This document shows positions 16,962 to 32,500 of a stretch of DNA of 64,000 bases, piece by piece. The notes under the pieces were generated by a model. It did not search any database, was not told the origin of the DNA, and was given only the letters and a program-made list of their open reading frames with translations. Origin of the DNA: Elysia crispata (Eukaryota; Mollusca; Gastropoda; Plakobranchidae); assembly GCA_033675545.1 (NCBI GenBank), contig JAWDGP010003545.1:1265001-1329000 (forward strand), given 5' to 3'. Made by a program: the position numbers and the translations under genes. How positions within the stretch are numbered: position 1 is the first letter of the stretch; each line of letters starts with the position of its first letter.

Positions 16962-17025
16962 GCCCGGTGGAGTAATTGTTTCGTTGGTTACGCTTGGCTA
17001 AAAATTTCGGTTCAATTTTATTTTG
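16962..17025 (+). repeat. Degenerate tRNA-like SINE fragment
   Basis: A tRNA-like spacing is visible: GTGGAGTAATTG resembles an A box and GGTTCAATTTT a B box (consensus GGTTCRANNCC). No tRNA cloverleaf could be formed with confidence, so a decayed SINE head is more likely than a tRNA gene. Confidence 0.4.
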
Positions 17026-17761
17026 GTCATGTGTATTTATTTTTTAAAATATTCCTTTCAACAAGCAAAAGTAAAAAACGATATTTGTATAGGCCTGACC
17101 GATCTTAATGTATAGGAGAAATGTCGATACTCAGGAACAGAAAGAAAGTAGACGAGGGTATTCAAACTTGTCTGATATGGAGTGTATATGTGCTGTGCTT
17201 TTATGAAATGGTTGAGTGCATAAGTTTTGCTGTGCTAAACCAATTCAATCTCATTGTAGATCTACGTTCTTTTGAGATTTATTTTATTGCGACACACTTA
17301 AGATATTTTATCTAACTAGGGACACGCAAAAGAGGCTTAGATCTTTTTGGAGATATAACAGATCCTATGCTGTATATATACATTTTTTGGTCCAGTAACC
17401 AGCTTTCTGAAGCTCTGAATAATAGAAGTACCTCGCAGCAAAACTGTCATGTTCTATTTACACTTTGGTGGAAAATGTCGTAATAAGTATGACATCATTT
17501 ATATAGCACACGGTAACAAGTGTTGTAATTATAAATCATACGATAAGGTAGTATTGTATTTTATATCTGCCAGCAGAGGGATATATAAAATGGAAAGTTA
17601 TAAAGGAGTATGAAATGAGAGGAGAAAAGGACGAACAAGGAAGACAGATACAGATAAATAAGCAGATAGCCAGATAGCTAGAGAACTGGATGCATGGTAA
17701 TAGACATAAGAATAGAAATGGGGATTTTAGTTACGTGAAAACTTTTAGACCCTATATACCC

Positions 17762-17783
17762 CACACACACACACACACACACA
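17762..17783. repeat. (CA)n microsatellite
   Basis: Eleven CA units on the plus strand. Confidence 0.9.
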
Positions 17784-18128
17784 TACAACCTTCCTTTCCT
17801 TTCTTTTAATTCGAATACTGTTGTCACACTTTAAGCGCTGCAGACTCTGAATGAATGACAGTAAATTAAAGCGTATCAATCTTTGTAATGTTTGGAAATT
17901 CTATCCCTCAGCATCGCAACGTGTCAAAGATCAATGATTAGCATTTGATATATATTTACAATGGGATTTTGTACCCAAACTTTATGGCCATTTAATCTGG
18001 CATTGTCACGTGCATGTATTTGTTTGTCGAATTGTCGAAGTTTGTAACATAGACGAGATCGCCAGATGTGAATTATACAAATTAATGCGCTCTATTTACC
18101 ACAAATGATCCCGCCTAAAACTATTGAC

Positions 18129-18130
<2 letters not shown>

Positions 18131-18188
<58 letters not shown>
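18131..18188. repeat. (TA)n microsatellite
   Basis: About 58 bases of alternating TA, ending in GTATAC. It is self-complementary and can extrude as a hairpin. Confidence 0.95.
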
Positions 18189-18192
<4 letters not shown>

Positions 18193-20386
18193 ACAGTATA
18201 TCATTATTAAGTTTGTCAGAAATAGGTATCTTTAGCTATTGCCTTTCAGTTTTACCTTTCTCTCTTTATTTTTCACCGTGAGTGTATGCATTATACCATC
18301 AGGACATCAACCCTAACCGCACAGCGTGTTTTACTATCGTATCCGTACATCGGGGGTAATTTTGTGTCCCCACATTTTAAATAAATAAACAAAAAAGATG
18401 ATAATGCGTACCCCATATTTTAATGCGATAAACCGTTACACTTTTACGTATTACGGGAGTGACAAATCAGCCCACTTTACTGTATAAAATAAATTGCCAT
18501 CGAATGGTCTATGTCAGGGTATAGGTATTAACTCAGTCTTTACTCTTGCTGTTCCCTAACTTTTAAATGACTAACATCTCGATTCCTTGAGATAACCAAA
18601 GGTTCTTTATGATTCGATTCCTGTCCGGCACTGGCCATATTTAACGCCATTTCTTTCAGAAACGGCCAATGGTCAGTATAGTTTCAATATATCTGCTATA
18701 TATAATGCATAATCATTTGCACAAATGAATTTTGAGGAAAATTGGAATAGTAGGCAGAAAGTTCCCATTAATAAAAGTATTTTTAAACAAATAAATCGAC
18801 GTCTGGGGTAAGAAAGTCACCCCTTATGTACGGATAAGGTTAATCAGCTTTTTATAACAACCGCTTCACAGATGGGGTGGATTTTTTGTTTTATGAGAAG
18901 ACTGCTTTACGAATGCTTTGATCAAGAAGATTCTGTTCAGTTGTTTAATCGTTTGATTAGACAAAGTGTTATACAAGACATGTAAAGGGAAAAGATAATG
19001 TACATGTTTTTAATTGTTCTTCACAAGAGCACTCTAAAAAGGGCAGCTGATGGAGCATTTTCCAAACATTAACCATTATTAGATATTTTTGTATATATTA
19101 ATGTATCATGTTTCGTCAGCTCCCACAAGATCGATCTCTTTGGAGAGTAAAAGCGAGGGTCCGCTGAGTATTGGAAACAAAACTAACATTCTCAATATTA
19201 TACATTGTGAAAAGGCCTATCAAGGCGACCCATGGTTTTAAAACAAAGCTACAAGTATTAAGTTTATTTTACTACATGTGTGCTTCAAGATATTTCCAGC
19301 TTTTATAAAACGTATTTCGAAATTTAGCTTTTAAAGAGTGCTATTCAATTTTTTTTTTATTTTTTTTTTTATTGTGTTGTATTTGTTGATTCAACTGCAT
19401 TAGTTTGAATTTTTGATACGGCAAACAGACAGCCATGAGTTTTCAAATTCATTCCATTTAGGGAAAAAAATATTTATTTGTCATTTTCTCTACAAATTAA
19501 CCGTATATTATCAGCCATTTCTCAACTTATCTGTATTGCAACTTGACAATCATTCGTTTATAACCTCTCAAGAACTGCACAAATAAATTATTCACTCTTG
19601 AAAGAGTAATATTTCAGCAAAGATTAATTCCAAAAAAGTTCCTATTCCATAGGAATTCTTACATGCAATGTATAGAAGCTAGGCAATATTTCCGTAGTTG
19701 TTTTTCTGTTTTTTTAATTGTTTTAATTTTATGATTTTTTTTTTGTTTTTTTTTGTTTTTGTTTTTTTCATTATTCATTTCAAATAGGGTTGATAATATA
19801 AAACTTATACATGTGTAGTTCTATGAATTTTACTGCATGTTTTCTCTAGTGTGTACGATGGAACTGACATTAACTTGACTCCCATAAGATTAGCAGACTT
19901 GAAATGCGTCTGTCTGACCACAAGAAAGAACAGTTTGGAATGCGATAAATTGATATCGCGCGGGGGGCAAGAGAAAAAAAGTATAATGCATGTACCGTAT
20001 ACATTATTCCATGTCAAACCAATTACAGATTACATCAAACATAAACATTGGACGAAAAGACATCAGATATAGGAATAAGATATTAGTGTCCTATTAATAA
20101 TTTGAAAGATACATATGTTATGTAAAACAATGTTACGAAAGATAACTGTGAAAGGAAAAAGAATTAATACATTTACAATGTTTAACTTACGACTTCATGG
20201 TTTTGTACTTGTCCTCTTGTTGTGGTATCCAAGAGACATGATAAAGATATAGAAAATCACGTGCTCTTGATATGGTTTGTGGTTGTAGAAGCCACTTTAT
20301 TTTTAACCAAATACAAAACCGTGGGCATTAGAGAAAAATACATTGTTTATCTCGTAAGTGAGAGCATGTAAACGCTAACTTCTTAC

Positions 20387-20470
20387 GGCCTCAAGTGGTT
20401 TAGTTGGTAGGGTTTTTTTTCCCCCTAGTGCGTTAACGGCTTAACCGAGGCAAGCTGGGGTCGTATCAAC
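20387..20470 (+). repeat. Degenerate tRNA-like SINE fragment
   Basis: GTGGTTTAGTTGGTAGGG resembles a tRNA A box, and GGGGTCGTATC about 55 bases further on resembles a B box. A T-rich insertion separates them. No intact tRNA fold is evident. Confidence 0.4.
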
Positions 20471-22460
20471 ACAATTCAGCGTCGAGTATTATTAATACAT
20501 CAAATGACTAGTCCAAAGAGTAAGTAAATCAATAAGGCTATGGAAATCAATACAGGTCTGCACTGGAACTTTGGGAAGCAGGATCATGAGTTCAGGTCGA
20601 GTTCAATACGCATCAATACTTTGGCTGCATTATAATGTTAAGAATTTTCAAGTGCAATGTACAGTACTTAACTTCTTAAAAATTTGCCAGCAATAACCGA
20701 GTAAGGTGCGGCAGATTTTGGTTTGTATTTATCACTTTGTAAGAGGGTGGAGGAAGAGGTTGACAATCCTTGCGCAGTGTAGCACGGTATTTATGTTTAA
20801 CTCGTGCAAGTACATGTACATACATACAGGCTTATATATCGCTATCATTTTTAAATAATTTTTTATGGAAAAAGTGGGATGACTTTAAAATAGCCTATTA
20901 TAGAATGAAAAGGAGGATGGTGCGTGGTTCTTTCTTGTTACTATGCAAGAGAAAGATTCTGGAACGAATTGCAATTGAGGTCGAGTTGATCATGCTTTAT
21001 GGTAGAGATCTATGCTATATACATAGATGCCAATTTGTTGTTACATCAAACAACACTTGTCACACAGTGACAGACGAACTACATGTATGTAAGAGGAGGC
21101 CCCTATACGATTTTCCTTTAACTAGCTGTCCTTTACGACCAATAGTGTTGTTGGAAGAGCTCAAGATCTTAGCCAATACGCATTCCATTAACTTTGAGAC
21201 CCTTTTTCAAATCATATTTTTTTTTAAACAAGAGGCAACAAGAGGGATAAAGCAAAGGCATAAAAACTTAGGCTGGTTTTTTTTTTTATCTAGAGGCGAT
21301 TCTATCTATTTATTGGTTGTTTTTTTTTTTAATTTACTTGAAATGAAACGCATCTTTGCATCAACAAGTTAAATCATGTGCCAAGCCTGATTGTTACTTT
21401 TTGCACGCAAATTTATCACACTAAGAAGCTCATATACTGTTTTGATGTACCCTTGCAACAACCAACCAAGATTTAGAGTGAGACAAATACCAACTAATCA
21501 TTGATAAGAATGACGTTTTACTCGATTACTGATGCATATATGTACAATATCAAAATGAAAATATCCATATGTATGTAAAATACAGTTTAGTCAACTATGC
21601 TCGTAAGCTCTTCAGATAACAACCACTACCTACAATTAAGAAATTAGTGATAAATGAATTCATCGAAAAAGCAAAAAAAGAAATTGGTTTTTTAGAAAGC
21701 TTTAAAAAGAGATTAGGCTTAAATTGTGGCACGTGGTGACTGCTCCTGAAAAAGGAAAGTTTAGCTGATGAGAAAAGTATTTCTGGCAAGAGCCCAAAGG
21801 AGAGGCCTTGCTTGACAAGTCAAAAAATAAAGAAAAAATAATGGAAGTATAATTCACTTCAAGTTATGAAATTTTTGGCAAGTGGATTCCTTTGTAGTGC
21901 TTTTCATTAATCTGCCAATTCAGAATCTGGCACGAGATAGCTTTGTCCACGATAGATCATTGAACTTAAAATAAAGAGGTTTCAGTTACAATTTCCAAAA
22001 GAATCAGCCGATGATTGCCTCCCATTCTATCTATTGAGCCCAATCCAAGGATTGAAGGAAGTACACATGCCTGTTAGTTTGTCATGAAACTTACAAGACA
22101 TAAAGATTAACTACGAACCCATACATGATGAACATAATTGGTTTGCACATGATCCTGTCATGGATTCATAGAGCTTTTTAGTGAAAACAAAATCTATGGC
22201 AAAAACAAACTTTCATGTGGTCTGTTTAATAAACACAAAAAAGTAACAACAAAAGTTTCTTTATTCATCAACGTTTTATGAACAAACGTATTGAAAGACA
22301 ATTGCTTCACTATAAATTTCAATCTCTACAACATTGATCTGCAATCAAACAAGTTCATTAGCATTAACACTTAAGTATCTTCTAATATTAAAATAAATTT
22401 TCATACAAAAACAAGTCATGTACATGTATTATTTTATTTACAATAACTGCAGTTTAAGTA

Positions 22461-22937
22461 CAGTCGAGTCCAAATAATTCGAGTCCGGATAGTTCGAATT
22501 CTTGGATATTTCAAAGTCGTTTAATTTTACCGAATATTTCTCTATTTAAGCTTAATTTAAAATATCAGTTTGTTCGAATTTTTAAATAAGGATCCGGTTA
22601 ATTCGAAGCGATTTGGGCGTGATTTTTTAAATCTGACACAGTGAAAGCACTTTTCCAGGCTTGTAAAACAAAGTACATGTAGTGCTAAGCTCCGCTCGGC
22701 AAGTGATTCTGGTGTGTGTGTGTGTGTGTACCCACCTACGTCACAGGCAAGAGTCTGCAATAAGGCTACAAGAGACAAAGGGGTTAGGCCCACCCTCAAC
22801 CCCCTGCACACTTGCACGACATTTCTGATCCGTCATTCACATTTTTTTAACTCTTTCTCTATGTATTCTGATAATTCGAATTTTGGAAATTTCGAAGTCC
22901 TTTTTTTATCCGAATGACTTCGAAATAAATGGACTTT
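22461..22937. mobile_element. Pogo/Tigger-like non-autonomous element (MITE)
   Basis: It starts CAGTCGAGTCC after a TA dinucleotide and continues with several TTCGAA words (AATAATTCGAG, ATAGTTCGAATTC). The right end carries the inverted counterparts (GATAATTCGAATTTTGG, GACTTCGAAATAAATGGAC). This TTCGAA-rich terminal organisation with a TA target is usual for pogo/Tigger relatives. No transposase frame is present. An embedded (GT)n tract lies at 22711-22729. The exact right end is uncertain. Confidence 0.6.
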
Positions 22938-25900
22938 AAAAGTTACAAAAAAATTATCTTAACTGCTACCAATTAATAATCATGACCAGACTTCTTTTTC
23001 TTTCTCAGACAATATCCCAATTATCAGCTGTCATTTAATTTTTGCTGTCAATTTTGTTTCTCTTAGAAGTTGGGAAAGTATAGTGAAAATTTTAAGTATT
23101 GATTTTTATGGATAAGAACTGGATGTTAGCAGCTAAGGTTACCTGGTTAAAATTAGAGTAAGGTTTTCTCACTAAACAGAAAGCAGTAAACACAGTTATT
23201 TACTTTAACATCACTATGACTAATGCTGCTACTAGTACTACTACTACCATAACAACAACTATTACTAAGGAAGAATTATAAAGAGGTAGTACTCAGCAAA
23301 GGTTTGGAATAGGCTTTGAGTGAAATTGACCAAAAATTGCTTAGAATCAAACCATCAACTTAAAGATGCAACAGTACTCATTGCCTTGCCTCTTAGCAAA
23401 GAGAGCATGGCTTAAACCAATACACTACTGCAACCGCAGCCTTTATCACATAAATATGTGTATAAAACAATACAAATTCTCTGAGGATAGACAAATATAT
23501 TTAAGTTAAACTGGATTGTTTAATTATATTCCTGAAATTATCAAAGCATCGAGATCTACAACTCAATTAACAATACCAATAAAATAAATGACAAGAAATC
23601 AAAGCAACATGCAGTCAAGTAGTTATTTAACATCATATTTTTATTAAGCTGATTAAGCCACCTTACTTTTTCATACGTTTAAGTTAGGCATAAGTGTTTA
23701 ACTAGGTCAGAGGTATTAAAAATTTGTGAAAGCAAATGAATAGCTTTCAATGGCTCCAGCTATTAAAATTAAAATGATATGTAATAAAATTCTGCAAAAT
23801 TCACCACAGTTAATGTCTTGTTTTAACATTTTGAGGAAATATGTTGGAAAAGTGACAAAGCAAACTTGATGGTGGATTTGGTTAGGGAAGGAGAAGTTAT
23901 TTTCATTAGTTGCACATTATGGAAGATACAATTTATTGATTCTCGCAAATTCTCACATCTACATAATTCTATTGAAACTTCATTATGTCCACAAACATTT
24001 AATATTTTCTGCCACATAGTTGGTATTATCAGTGTACAAAGAAATTCATTTTTTTTTTTACTCTGGGCCATTCATATTATATATTTAACCTAATTTGATA
24101 AGTGTTTCAGCTGTGTGTTAGTGAGGTAGCTCAACGCTCAGAACAAGAGCTTTTCTTCATAATGAGGCATATGCATTGAAAACATCACTTTAAGTAGTAT
24201 AAAAGTCGGAAATGAGCAAATATTGGAAAAGTTGATAACAAAGTCAGTTATTTCCTTCTTTGAGAATAGCTTAATTACATTAAATATCCAAGTTACCTTC
24301 CCTTAATTCGGAAAAAAGAAAGGCAAAAATTTCAAGTTTCAAATCCATCAGCAGATTGACCAAAAAGTTTGCACTTAGTCTCATAGTCATACTCTAGTGG
24401 TTTTATAACTGGTAGGGCCCTACTGAATAACAAAGAAATCATATTAAAAGAACAAAAAGATTCTGTGTGCAAACTAAAGCACTTCCACACTATTATTATT
24501 ATTTCTTTTTACCATAATAACTAAAAAAAAAATTCAAGGTTTACGGTTTTTTACATTTTTGTTTAGATGATCTTTGAATAAAAACTCAACAGAGCAAGTT
24601 TGGTGAAGCGAAAATACAAGTAGATCCTCTTCTTTTTTTCTTTTTTTTTTTGGAAGATTAATGAATGTTCTCTTGAAATTATCTCATTGAGAAATGAGGG
24701 TTAGTAGGCCTATATAAAAGTAAGAATTAAATTAAAGAGTTTGGGGAGAGGGAAATCGCCCTTATTACTCTTTTTTATCTAAGATGGTTTTAGGCATGTA
24801 GAGGGAGCAAAGTAGCTGTGAAAAACACATTTTTATAACAGAAATTCTTTAGTAATGATATTGAAATACTTGGGGAATTCAAAAACAAATATTGAACATT
24901 TGAAAATGATACAGCAGCTGTCAATTTAAGACAATTATTCCTAGTAAAATTTAAAAGGCTTTCATAGGATATAGCAGTGAAGTGCTTGACGTTTCCAACA
25001 AACCATATCAAAATATGATAAAAGCAATGTTGCAATTGCAAATTATATATCCTAGAAAGAAAAAGGAATTGGTAAGGGCGTCATTATGGCTATTTAAGCT
25101 TAGTTTAATGCCTTTGGTCTATGGTGTTTTGGTTGCCAAGTGATCACCACATAAATAAATGTATGAATTACATCATTTACCTTTTACTGTATAAATTTTT
25201 GTTTTTAACTCCAATCTAGAAAGACAAATGTTACATCTTGATCTAAGCAATTGGCAATTTTATTCTTTTCTGGGAGTAATACTAACTTTTAAGATAATTG
25301 CTGTTCATTGTGGCTTTTCCAATTTTGCCAGTTCTATAAATGGTATAAAAAATTTGTAATGTTTTCACTCTGTTCTAGATAATTCATTGACCTCTTATTG
25401 GTTAACCTAACCTAAAGTTTCAAATAGTTTGATAGCAATGAAAAAAAAGGTGCTTTATGACTCAATCGAATCTCTATTAGATCTGTTGCATAATGGTAGG
25501 AGTTGCTGAAAAAAAACATGCGATTGAAGGCAAAGTTGGTCTTTCAAAAGTGTACATTTAAATTGCCTGAATTATTCGTCAAAATCTTATGTGGTAATTT
25601 CAATGACAATTGATAATAATATGTTATCTAACGCAAGCAATAACTATGGCAAATTACAATAACACACATGTATAGTAAATGGTATTTCATGTTTAAAAAG
25701 ATTAAATAAGTGATGGAGCAACACACATAGGACAGCTTGCTTTTGATTTTGAATAGGCCATTTTAGAAGTCACAGCTGACGCCCATCTTGTAGCAGTGGT
25801 CTCAAATGTTCTCAAGATTTCCTATGGTGAAAAAAAGGGGTGGAAAAAAGGAGAGTTAAGAAACTGTAGGAATGTGATATATTTAAATATTTGAATGATG

Positions 25901-26536
25901 CGAACAAAAAGACCAGATTTTTTGGCAGGAATATTCAAAAACTTTCACCTTTTCTCTTGCGTGAATCAAAAGTTTCATTTTAAAACACATCCACATTTTA
26001 TGACAAGATTAGCTCTCATACTAGGCATATCCAATAGCTAGATTACTTTAATATTTCTTAAAAAAAAATAAAACAAATTTAATAGACAAGGCTGTATATT
26101 TCTAATTCATCAATATAATCTGTTTGGAAAGATTAGCCCCAAATAATTACTCATGGAATTGCAGAAAAAATTAAAACTTTTGACAAACTGACAAAGTGAA
26201 GAGAAGTGATAATCGCATATTATATATAAGACCAAAAATGGTAGATGATCATTGGTACTGGTAGCAAATCAATTGCTGCATATTTCCAAGTCTGCCTACA
26301 GATGCATAAATGTCCACAATTAACGACATTGTCATAGCTTTTTTAGATAAAAGTCAATCAGACAAAATGCCTGTGAATTCTCATTAAAAAGTTTTAAAGG
26401 GTCTTTAAATGAATATCTAGATTGTCAATTCACCCTGCTATAAAATCTATGAAACATTTTATCTTATTATATTCATGAATAAAACCTTTACATGCCAATT
26501 TTCCAACGTATGTCCACTACTTCGAATTGCTATACG
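22938..26536. other. Intergenic region downstream of the HDAC8-like gene
   Basis: AT-rich sequence without a supportable gene on either strand. It should contain the 3' UTR and polyadenylation site of the minus-strand HDAC8-like gene just below 26537. I found no perfect AATAAA on the minus strand in the first few hundred bases after the stop, so the transcript end is not placed. Confidence 0.5.
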
Positions 26537-29500
26537 CTAATAATGAAAATCATGATTTACAGGAAAATGTGGTGAACTCTTACGAGATATTTTGGCAATA
26601 AGATTCAACAGATATTGCTTCGAATTGCAGTCACGCCTGTTTCCCACAGTTGTTGACATCTGATAATCTGGTCCATATGCTAGCAGGTTCTGAATTAGGT
26701 AAGAAAAAGATTCAAAAGAAAAACAAAAATATCAAAAAAAAAAAATCAACTTATAAAAACAGATTCTTAGGTGAACCTCTTGGTGTTTTAAGCGCTTTAC
26801 TGGCAATTCTTAAGTGACCACCTTGGTATAGTTTGAAGTCTTAGCCATTTCAATCCTTTGTTTTCAAAAATAATGTTTAGAAACCTATTTATTCAATATG
26901 GTTGGGTAATAAAACAAATATTGCAATAAAATTCAAGTAAATTTCATCGACCGGCAAATGAATGGTTTTTAGAATGATTTTGGAAAAAGACAAGGAAAAT
27001 CGTGTACTGTCCTTTACACTTTTGAAGTAAAGCATTTTAAAAATCAAAATGAAGTCCCGCATGTATTCAATAGCATAGGACACTAATGCAGACATTGGAT
27101 GTTTACTATTGCTTTGGGCATGAGTCTTAATTCTAACTGTCTATTGTTTAAAGGATATCAGAAACAATGTTTCTTTTTTATATTTTCCTTTCTCCTGCAT
27201 TGTTTCTTAGCAGTTAAGCATCCATTTTAAAGATCAAAATGATCATTAACATATGTGAAGTAGGATTTCTGTATTATAATATCTCAAAAAATGACACCCT
27301 CAAACATATGCAAACTTTGCTGTTGTCTGAGACATGTTGTGCCTGATTTTATGACAGCAAAAAGAGATGGCTTCAAAAGTGAAAACATAAGCAATGTCAT
27401 GGTGAGCAATCATAGAGTCATTATCTTTTTTTAAACTGTATATTGTAACAGGGATCCACAATCTGAAAAGAAGAGGAAAGACACAGGAACTGCTATCGGA
27501 TGCAAAGCAAGTCTCAAAGTCAGACATTCCTTACTATGTCAACTAATTAATAAAAATCAGAGAACAAAAGAGTCTTTAGGCACAATCCACAGTCGGATCT
27601 TGACATTCCATAAAACCCAGAATCCTTCCTAGAGATGTAAAAAAATGTTCATTCTTTCTATAGAGCTCACATGATACATAAGTCCAGCTGATGTCCAAAG
27701 AAAGGGAGGAATCTAAAATATATGTGATCACTCACCTCGTGTTCTGGAATCTCTACTGGAAGTTTCCTGCGGGCCACAAGGGCAGTTAGAAATGTCCAGC
27801 ACTTAGAGGTACTGGCGAAATTGTAACCTCCTGAGGAAATGAATCATAATTGTAACAAATTCAATTTAAAAAAGCACTTGTCTTGATTGAAGCTTCATAA
27901 GACAACTGTCGCAAGTATGAAAAAATCCGCTGTCATTGAACAAAAGAGAGCTCAATGTTGAAAAGAGAAATTTATTGGCTCTTTGAAAGATACTGGAAAA
28001 GCACCCGAATGGAAATTGTCTGTCATCAAGGATATTTAACACTATTCAAAGAAACTATTTAGCACTTTCCATTTATTGACAAATTGGAACCTTGCTATGA
28101 ATGAAACTTTTGCAGGAAAAGTGCTTTATATTGCACACAATAGTTTTGCTGTCAATGGGAAAATAGCGAGCTACCAGTGGATGTTGTAATTAGAGCTTTC
28201 TGAACAGCTGAGCGCGCCGGTTCCTCTATATATCCTGATAATTCAAATTCCTGTCAATTTGAAGTCCATTTTTTATTCTTAAGACTGAAACAAATAGATT
28301 ACACTGTACTGACACAATAAAGAAAAAAGCGCTTGAAGTTATATTTCTTAAAATAAAAACAACTCAGAGCAGTTTTGAAAGAGATAGCACCTCCATTTCA
28401 TTATAATGATGATGGTTTCAATCGGGGGCTAATGAAGCATTGAAACAAAATTTAAGAATGTCCTTTATTAACCTTTTGAGAAAAAACATATAACATTGCA
28501 TACGTGGTGTGATCTTTTAGCTATCTCGATTTTGATTTCTGATGGCAACCTCAGTTGCTGCTTTATGTTCTTTGCCTCCTATGTTTGCCTTTCATTGTCA
28601 CAGCTCTATCATCACAGATCCCAGGGCCTAATCCATAAGGGAGCTTATTTTAGTATGATCCATCAGAGAAACTCTTAAACAATACACTTACCAAATTAAA
28701 CTTAAATCTTAAGTTTTAGACATTCTATGATGATTGGCTTCCTTTCTCATAAGAATCATTTGAAAAATTTTTAAATCCCACAAAAACTGAAACTCGCCTA
28801 AAAAATCCCTAGGACTTTAAGATATAACTCTTTCATGAACTGAAATGGTTTCTGAGTGGAAATACTGCTTTTGATTTAAGACATTAATTTAAAATCAAGG
28901 GGAACATCTTAATAATGATTCCTATTAGTTCTGAAAATGCAAAGAGGATATTTAAGAATGTTCAATAGAAATCTTATTAGCATTATATTGATAAAAACTT
29001 GGATTTCAAAACGTGTCTAAGCACAGCACACTATTCAATGCTACGAACAAAGACATTGCTAAATGTATGATATATTTGAATTAACAGTAAAGGGAAAAAA
29101 AGCCATAAATATGGTACAGAAGTGCAGTCACAAACCTCCACCAAGCAGCAGGGTGGGTAGATTCCAAGTCAGCATAAAGCACACACATTTTGCCAAGCCA
29201 ACATGAGTAAGGTTGAATGATGCCATATGGTCTTCAGATAAGCCATCTGCTCCACACTGCAGCACTACAGCTTCTGGAGAAAATTTTTCTTTAACCACCT
29301 TCATAACCCTTGGAAGATGGAAATTTAAAAAGAGGAGGTAATGAGAAGTCTGAAAAAGGAAAGTATCTGTTCTCAATAAGACTCAGTGAGACCAGGGCAC
29401 TGAATAATTTTGAACAACCACTAAGGATTGCACAGATCTACTGATCAAAACTATACAATTTTAACTGATATTTCTAAGGAACATACTTTAAAGCAAACTC

Positions 29501-32500
29501 AACAATTTTAGTGGAAGTTCTTACCTCTTAAGTTTATTTTTCAAAAGTGTCAAACAAATTGTGCACTCAATTTTTAAATCCATTTCTTCCACTGGAAAAT
29601 TGTAACAGATTTACTCAAGTTTTGGTTTTCATATTTTTCATTGTATGAAATTAAAATACTTCATATAATTAGGTCTTAACTTGTTGGGTTATTTCAGTCA
29701 GTTTTATTTTATACAAGTGCAGGTTCTTAAACTTCGCTCAACCTCAAAGAACATAGCTTATGAGCCAGAGCCACCTAAAGTTAGGTAAATGGGTCAACAA
29801 ATTTAGATCTTCCAGATAAATTCAATCCCCACATAACACCATGATGCACGACCATTATGTCAATCAATTTTTGGTCTAAACTGTCTGGCTATAGTGGTAT
29901 GGACCTATAAAATTTTAGTGACTTTCAATGACAATTCTCTTCCACTTATATTTGGTTCATGTCAAGAAGTATAACATGTGGGCTAACATTTAATCATTAA
30001 TTCGTATGCTTGTTTCCTAACCACTAGCTAACATAGAAATGGCAATTTTCAAAATGCGTTTTAGCAGTTGTACACTGAAATAAATTTGCTTTAGTATTTA
30101 CATACTACATTAAGTTATTCAGTTCATTTACTCATATTTTATTTTAATAAAAATTTTCCTTAAGATGAATATTGAAGCTATTTTTAAAAAGTTTGATCCG
30201 TCTGAACTACAGTGAGCAATTCCATTCCGCAGAGATTATACTACAAAAGTGACTTTAAAAAATTTCCTTCAAATAAAACTTAATCTTGCACATGATGAAT
30301 CAGACATTTTATCATACTGAAGAAAAAAAATTTCAATACCTGAAAAATACTGAGCAGAACTCTGCATCCTTGATTCCATCTTGAAGAGGAACATTTACAG
30401 CATAAAACTTTCCTCGATTTAGGCCCACATTGTTAACGGCCCCTGACCCTTATGAAAAATAGGAAGTGAATCACTTTAGTAAAACATTATTGTTATGGAC
30501 TGATTCTCCTAACCTCAAAAAAAAAGACCCATTTATGTTTGAGCATAGATCTTTAGACCCTGAGAATCCTATCATTTGAATCATAGAAAACTAAACTTGC
30601 TCTTGTCAGCCCATCAGTGATTTAGTACCATCAAAAACTTTACAAGTTTACAAGATTGAGATAGTGGTATATCTAATATATTGCCAGTCAGACTCACAAC
30701 AATCCATGGATTTACAGTATAGAATTTTCATAAGGTGTATTAATCCAGTTTATCTATTCAGTTATCAAGATCTTCACTGTCAACAAATTCAAAGGAGGCT
30801 TATAATGATCTCATAAATTTATCATGGTTGCTTTTACCAACATTCTCTAATTTAAAGAAACTTTAGAGCACATATAAAAGTGCAGGCATTGACAATCCAT
30901 TAGTCTAATTTGAGAAATTTGATCTTTCGGTACCTTTTAAGTTGAGAGTGAAAACTATACTAGAATGTCCATTTTATCTTTGTACTTTGCACATGTCTCA
31001 ATGTTTTAATCTAACTGATTAGCAGACAACATGGTGAAAGATTAGATTTCTTTGTCAAATAAAAATCTGCTAACATAGTAATAGGAAGTGAAAGGCATCG
31101 GGAATAAAACGATCATTTATTCAACTTCATATTTAAATATGCCTTGTATAGTTGTAAGTTCAATGTCATCCTTGAAGTTGAAATTACACAATGATTGGAA
31201 GAACTAGCAAAAGTTATTTATCACAGCTGTCAAAGAACCTCTATGCCAATTTGTTTTTACGATATATGAAAAATAGTATATATGCAAACTCGACACAACC
31301 ATGTCTGGAGAGCTCAGAACTAAGAGCATTAAGTTAAATAGGATGTCAAAAAGATATATATGGTTGTGAATGAGACAAACATTCACAAAGAAAGTGGGCT
31401 TTTTGATAATGCATGCCATGGATCTGTTTTACATAGAACTGTCTGACTCAAAATTGCATATGTGGGGCCCACAAGCTTATGGTTTTATAAGAAATATTTT
31501 CAACAGTGATTTTGGTTTTCATGATATCATAGACCACTGAAGTTCTTTTTTGGCTTGCTTGACATAAAAGGCTTGTGGTGAGAGATATGTTCTACAAGTA
31601 TAATTTATATATATATATGGTATCATTATCATTAAAGATTTCCAGAGCTGAAAAAATTTCTTTATGACTGTGTGCCGCACTTATATCTACGTACTTTTCT
31701 TCATACATTCAAGTAAAAATAGAACTGAGAAATGGTTGTAACAAAACTGATAATCTTACAAGTTGTCTATCGATAGGAATAGCTTACATCATTTTGTGGT
31801 TATTTTTTATAGACCATGACAAGCCTATCCTCAAACTTTGCTTGCAGTCCATACAACTAAAAGTGGTTATCAGCAAAGAGGTGCATAAAACAAGTTTATG
31901 TCTTGATTCAAGTGTTTTGTTGTAATAAGATAAGACAAAAATTACTTTATCAAGAATCAATATACAGACTGCAGTAGTTTGGAAATTACAAAAATGCTAG
32001 AATGCCATCTCATTTTCTGTTTGTTTGTTTATAATTCTAATGTTGATGACAAAGTGTGCTTAAAAAAAAAACAAAGAAGCATTTTAAAGTTGGGGAGGGT
32101 GGGGAAGTGGGCTTTGAATTATTTTTTTTAAGCAGTTTGTTACAGAAGTTTATTACTGTAAACAATAACATGGGATTGAATGATAGAAAAATGTACATAT
32201 ACAATCGATTTTGTTTGAGTTGTTAAATATCTTTTTAACGCACTGTCAGAATTGAATTTCATTTGATACTACAATTTTAATAGCAATTCATTTTTTTTTT
32301 TTTAAATACAGAATTAAAGCAAAATGAGGCTTATCCTCTCCGATAGCTTCATTCTTTATTAGACAATTTTGTTCAAGTCAACTTCAGCCAAATGGAATGA
32401 TAAAGATTTATATACAATTCTTACTTCGATTTGGAGCTTCACAACTTAGTCCACAGAAATGCTACTTTTTCTCTCTGTAATAAATTTTTTTTGCTGATAT

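Noticed and set aside
20770-21372. 200-codon open frame on the plus strand
   Set aside because: No domain, no ATG at the opening codon, poly-Phe from T runs, no splice partners. Length is explained by AT-rich composition.
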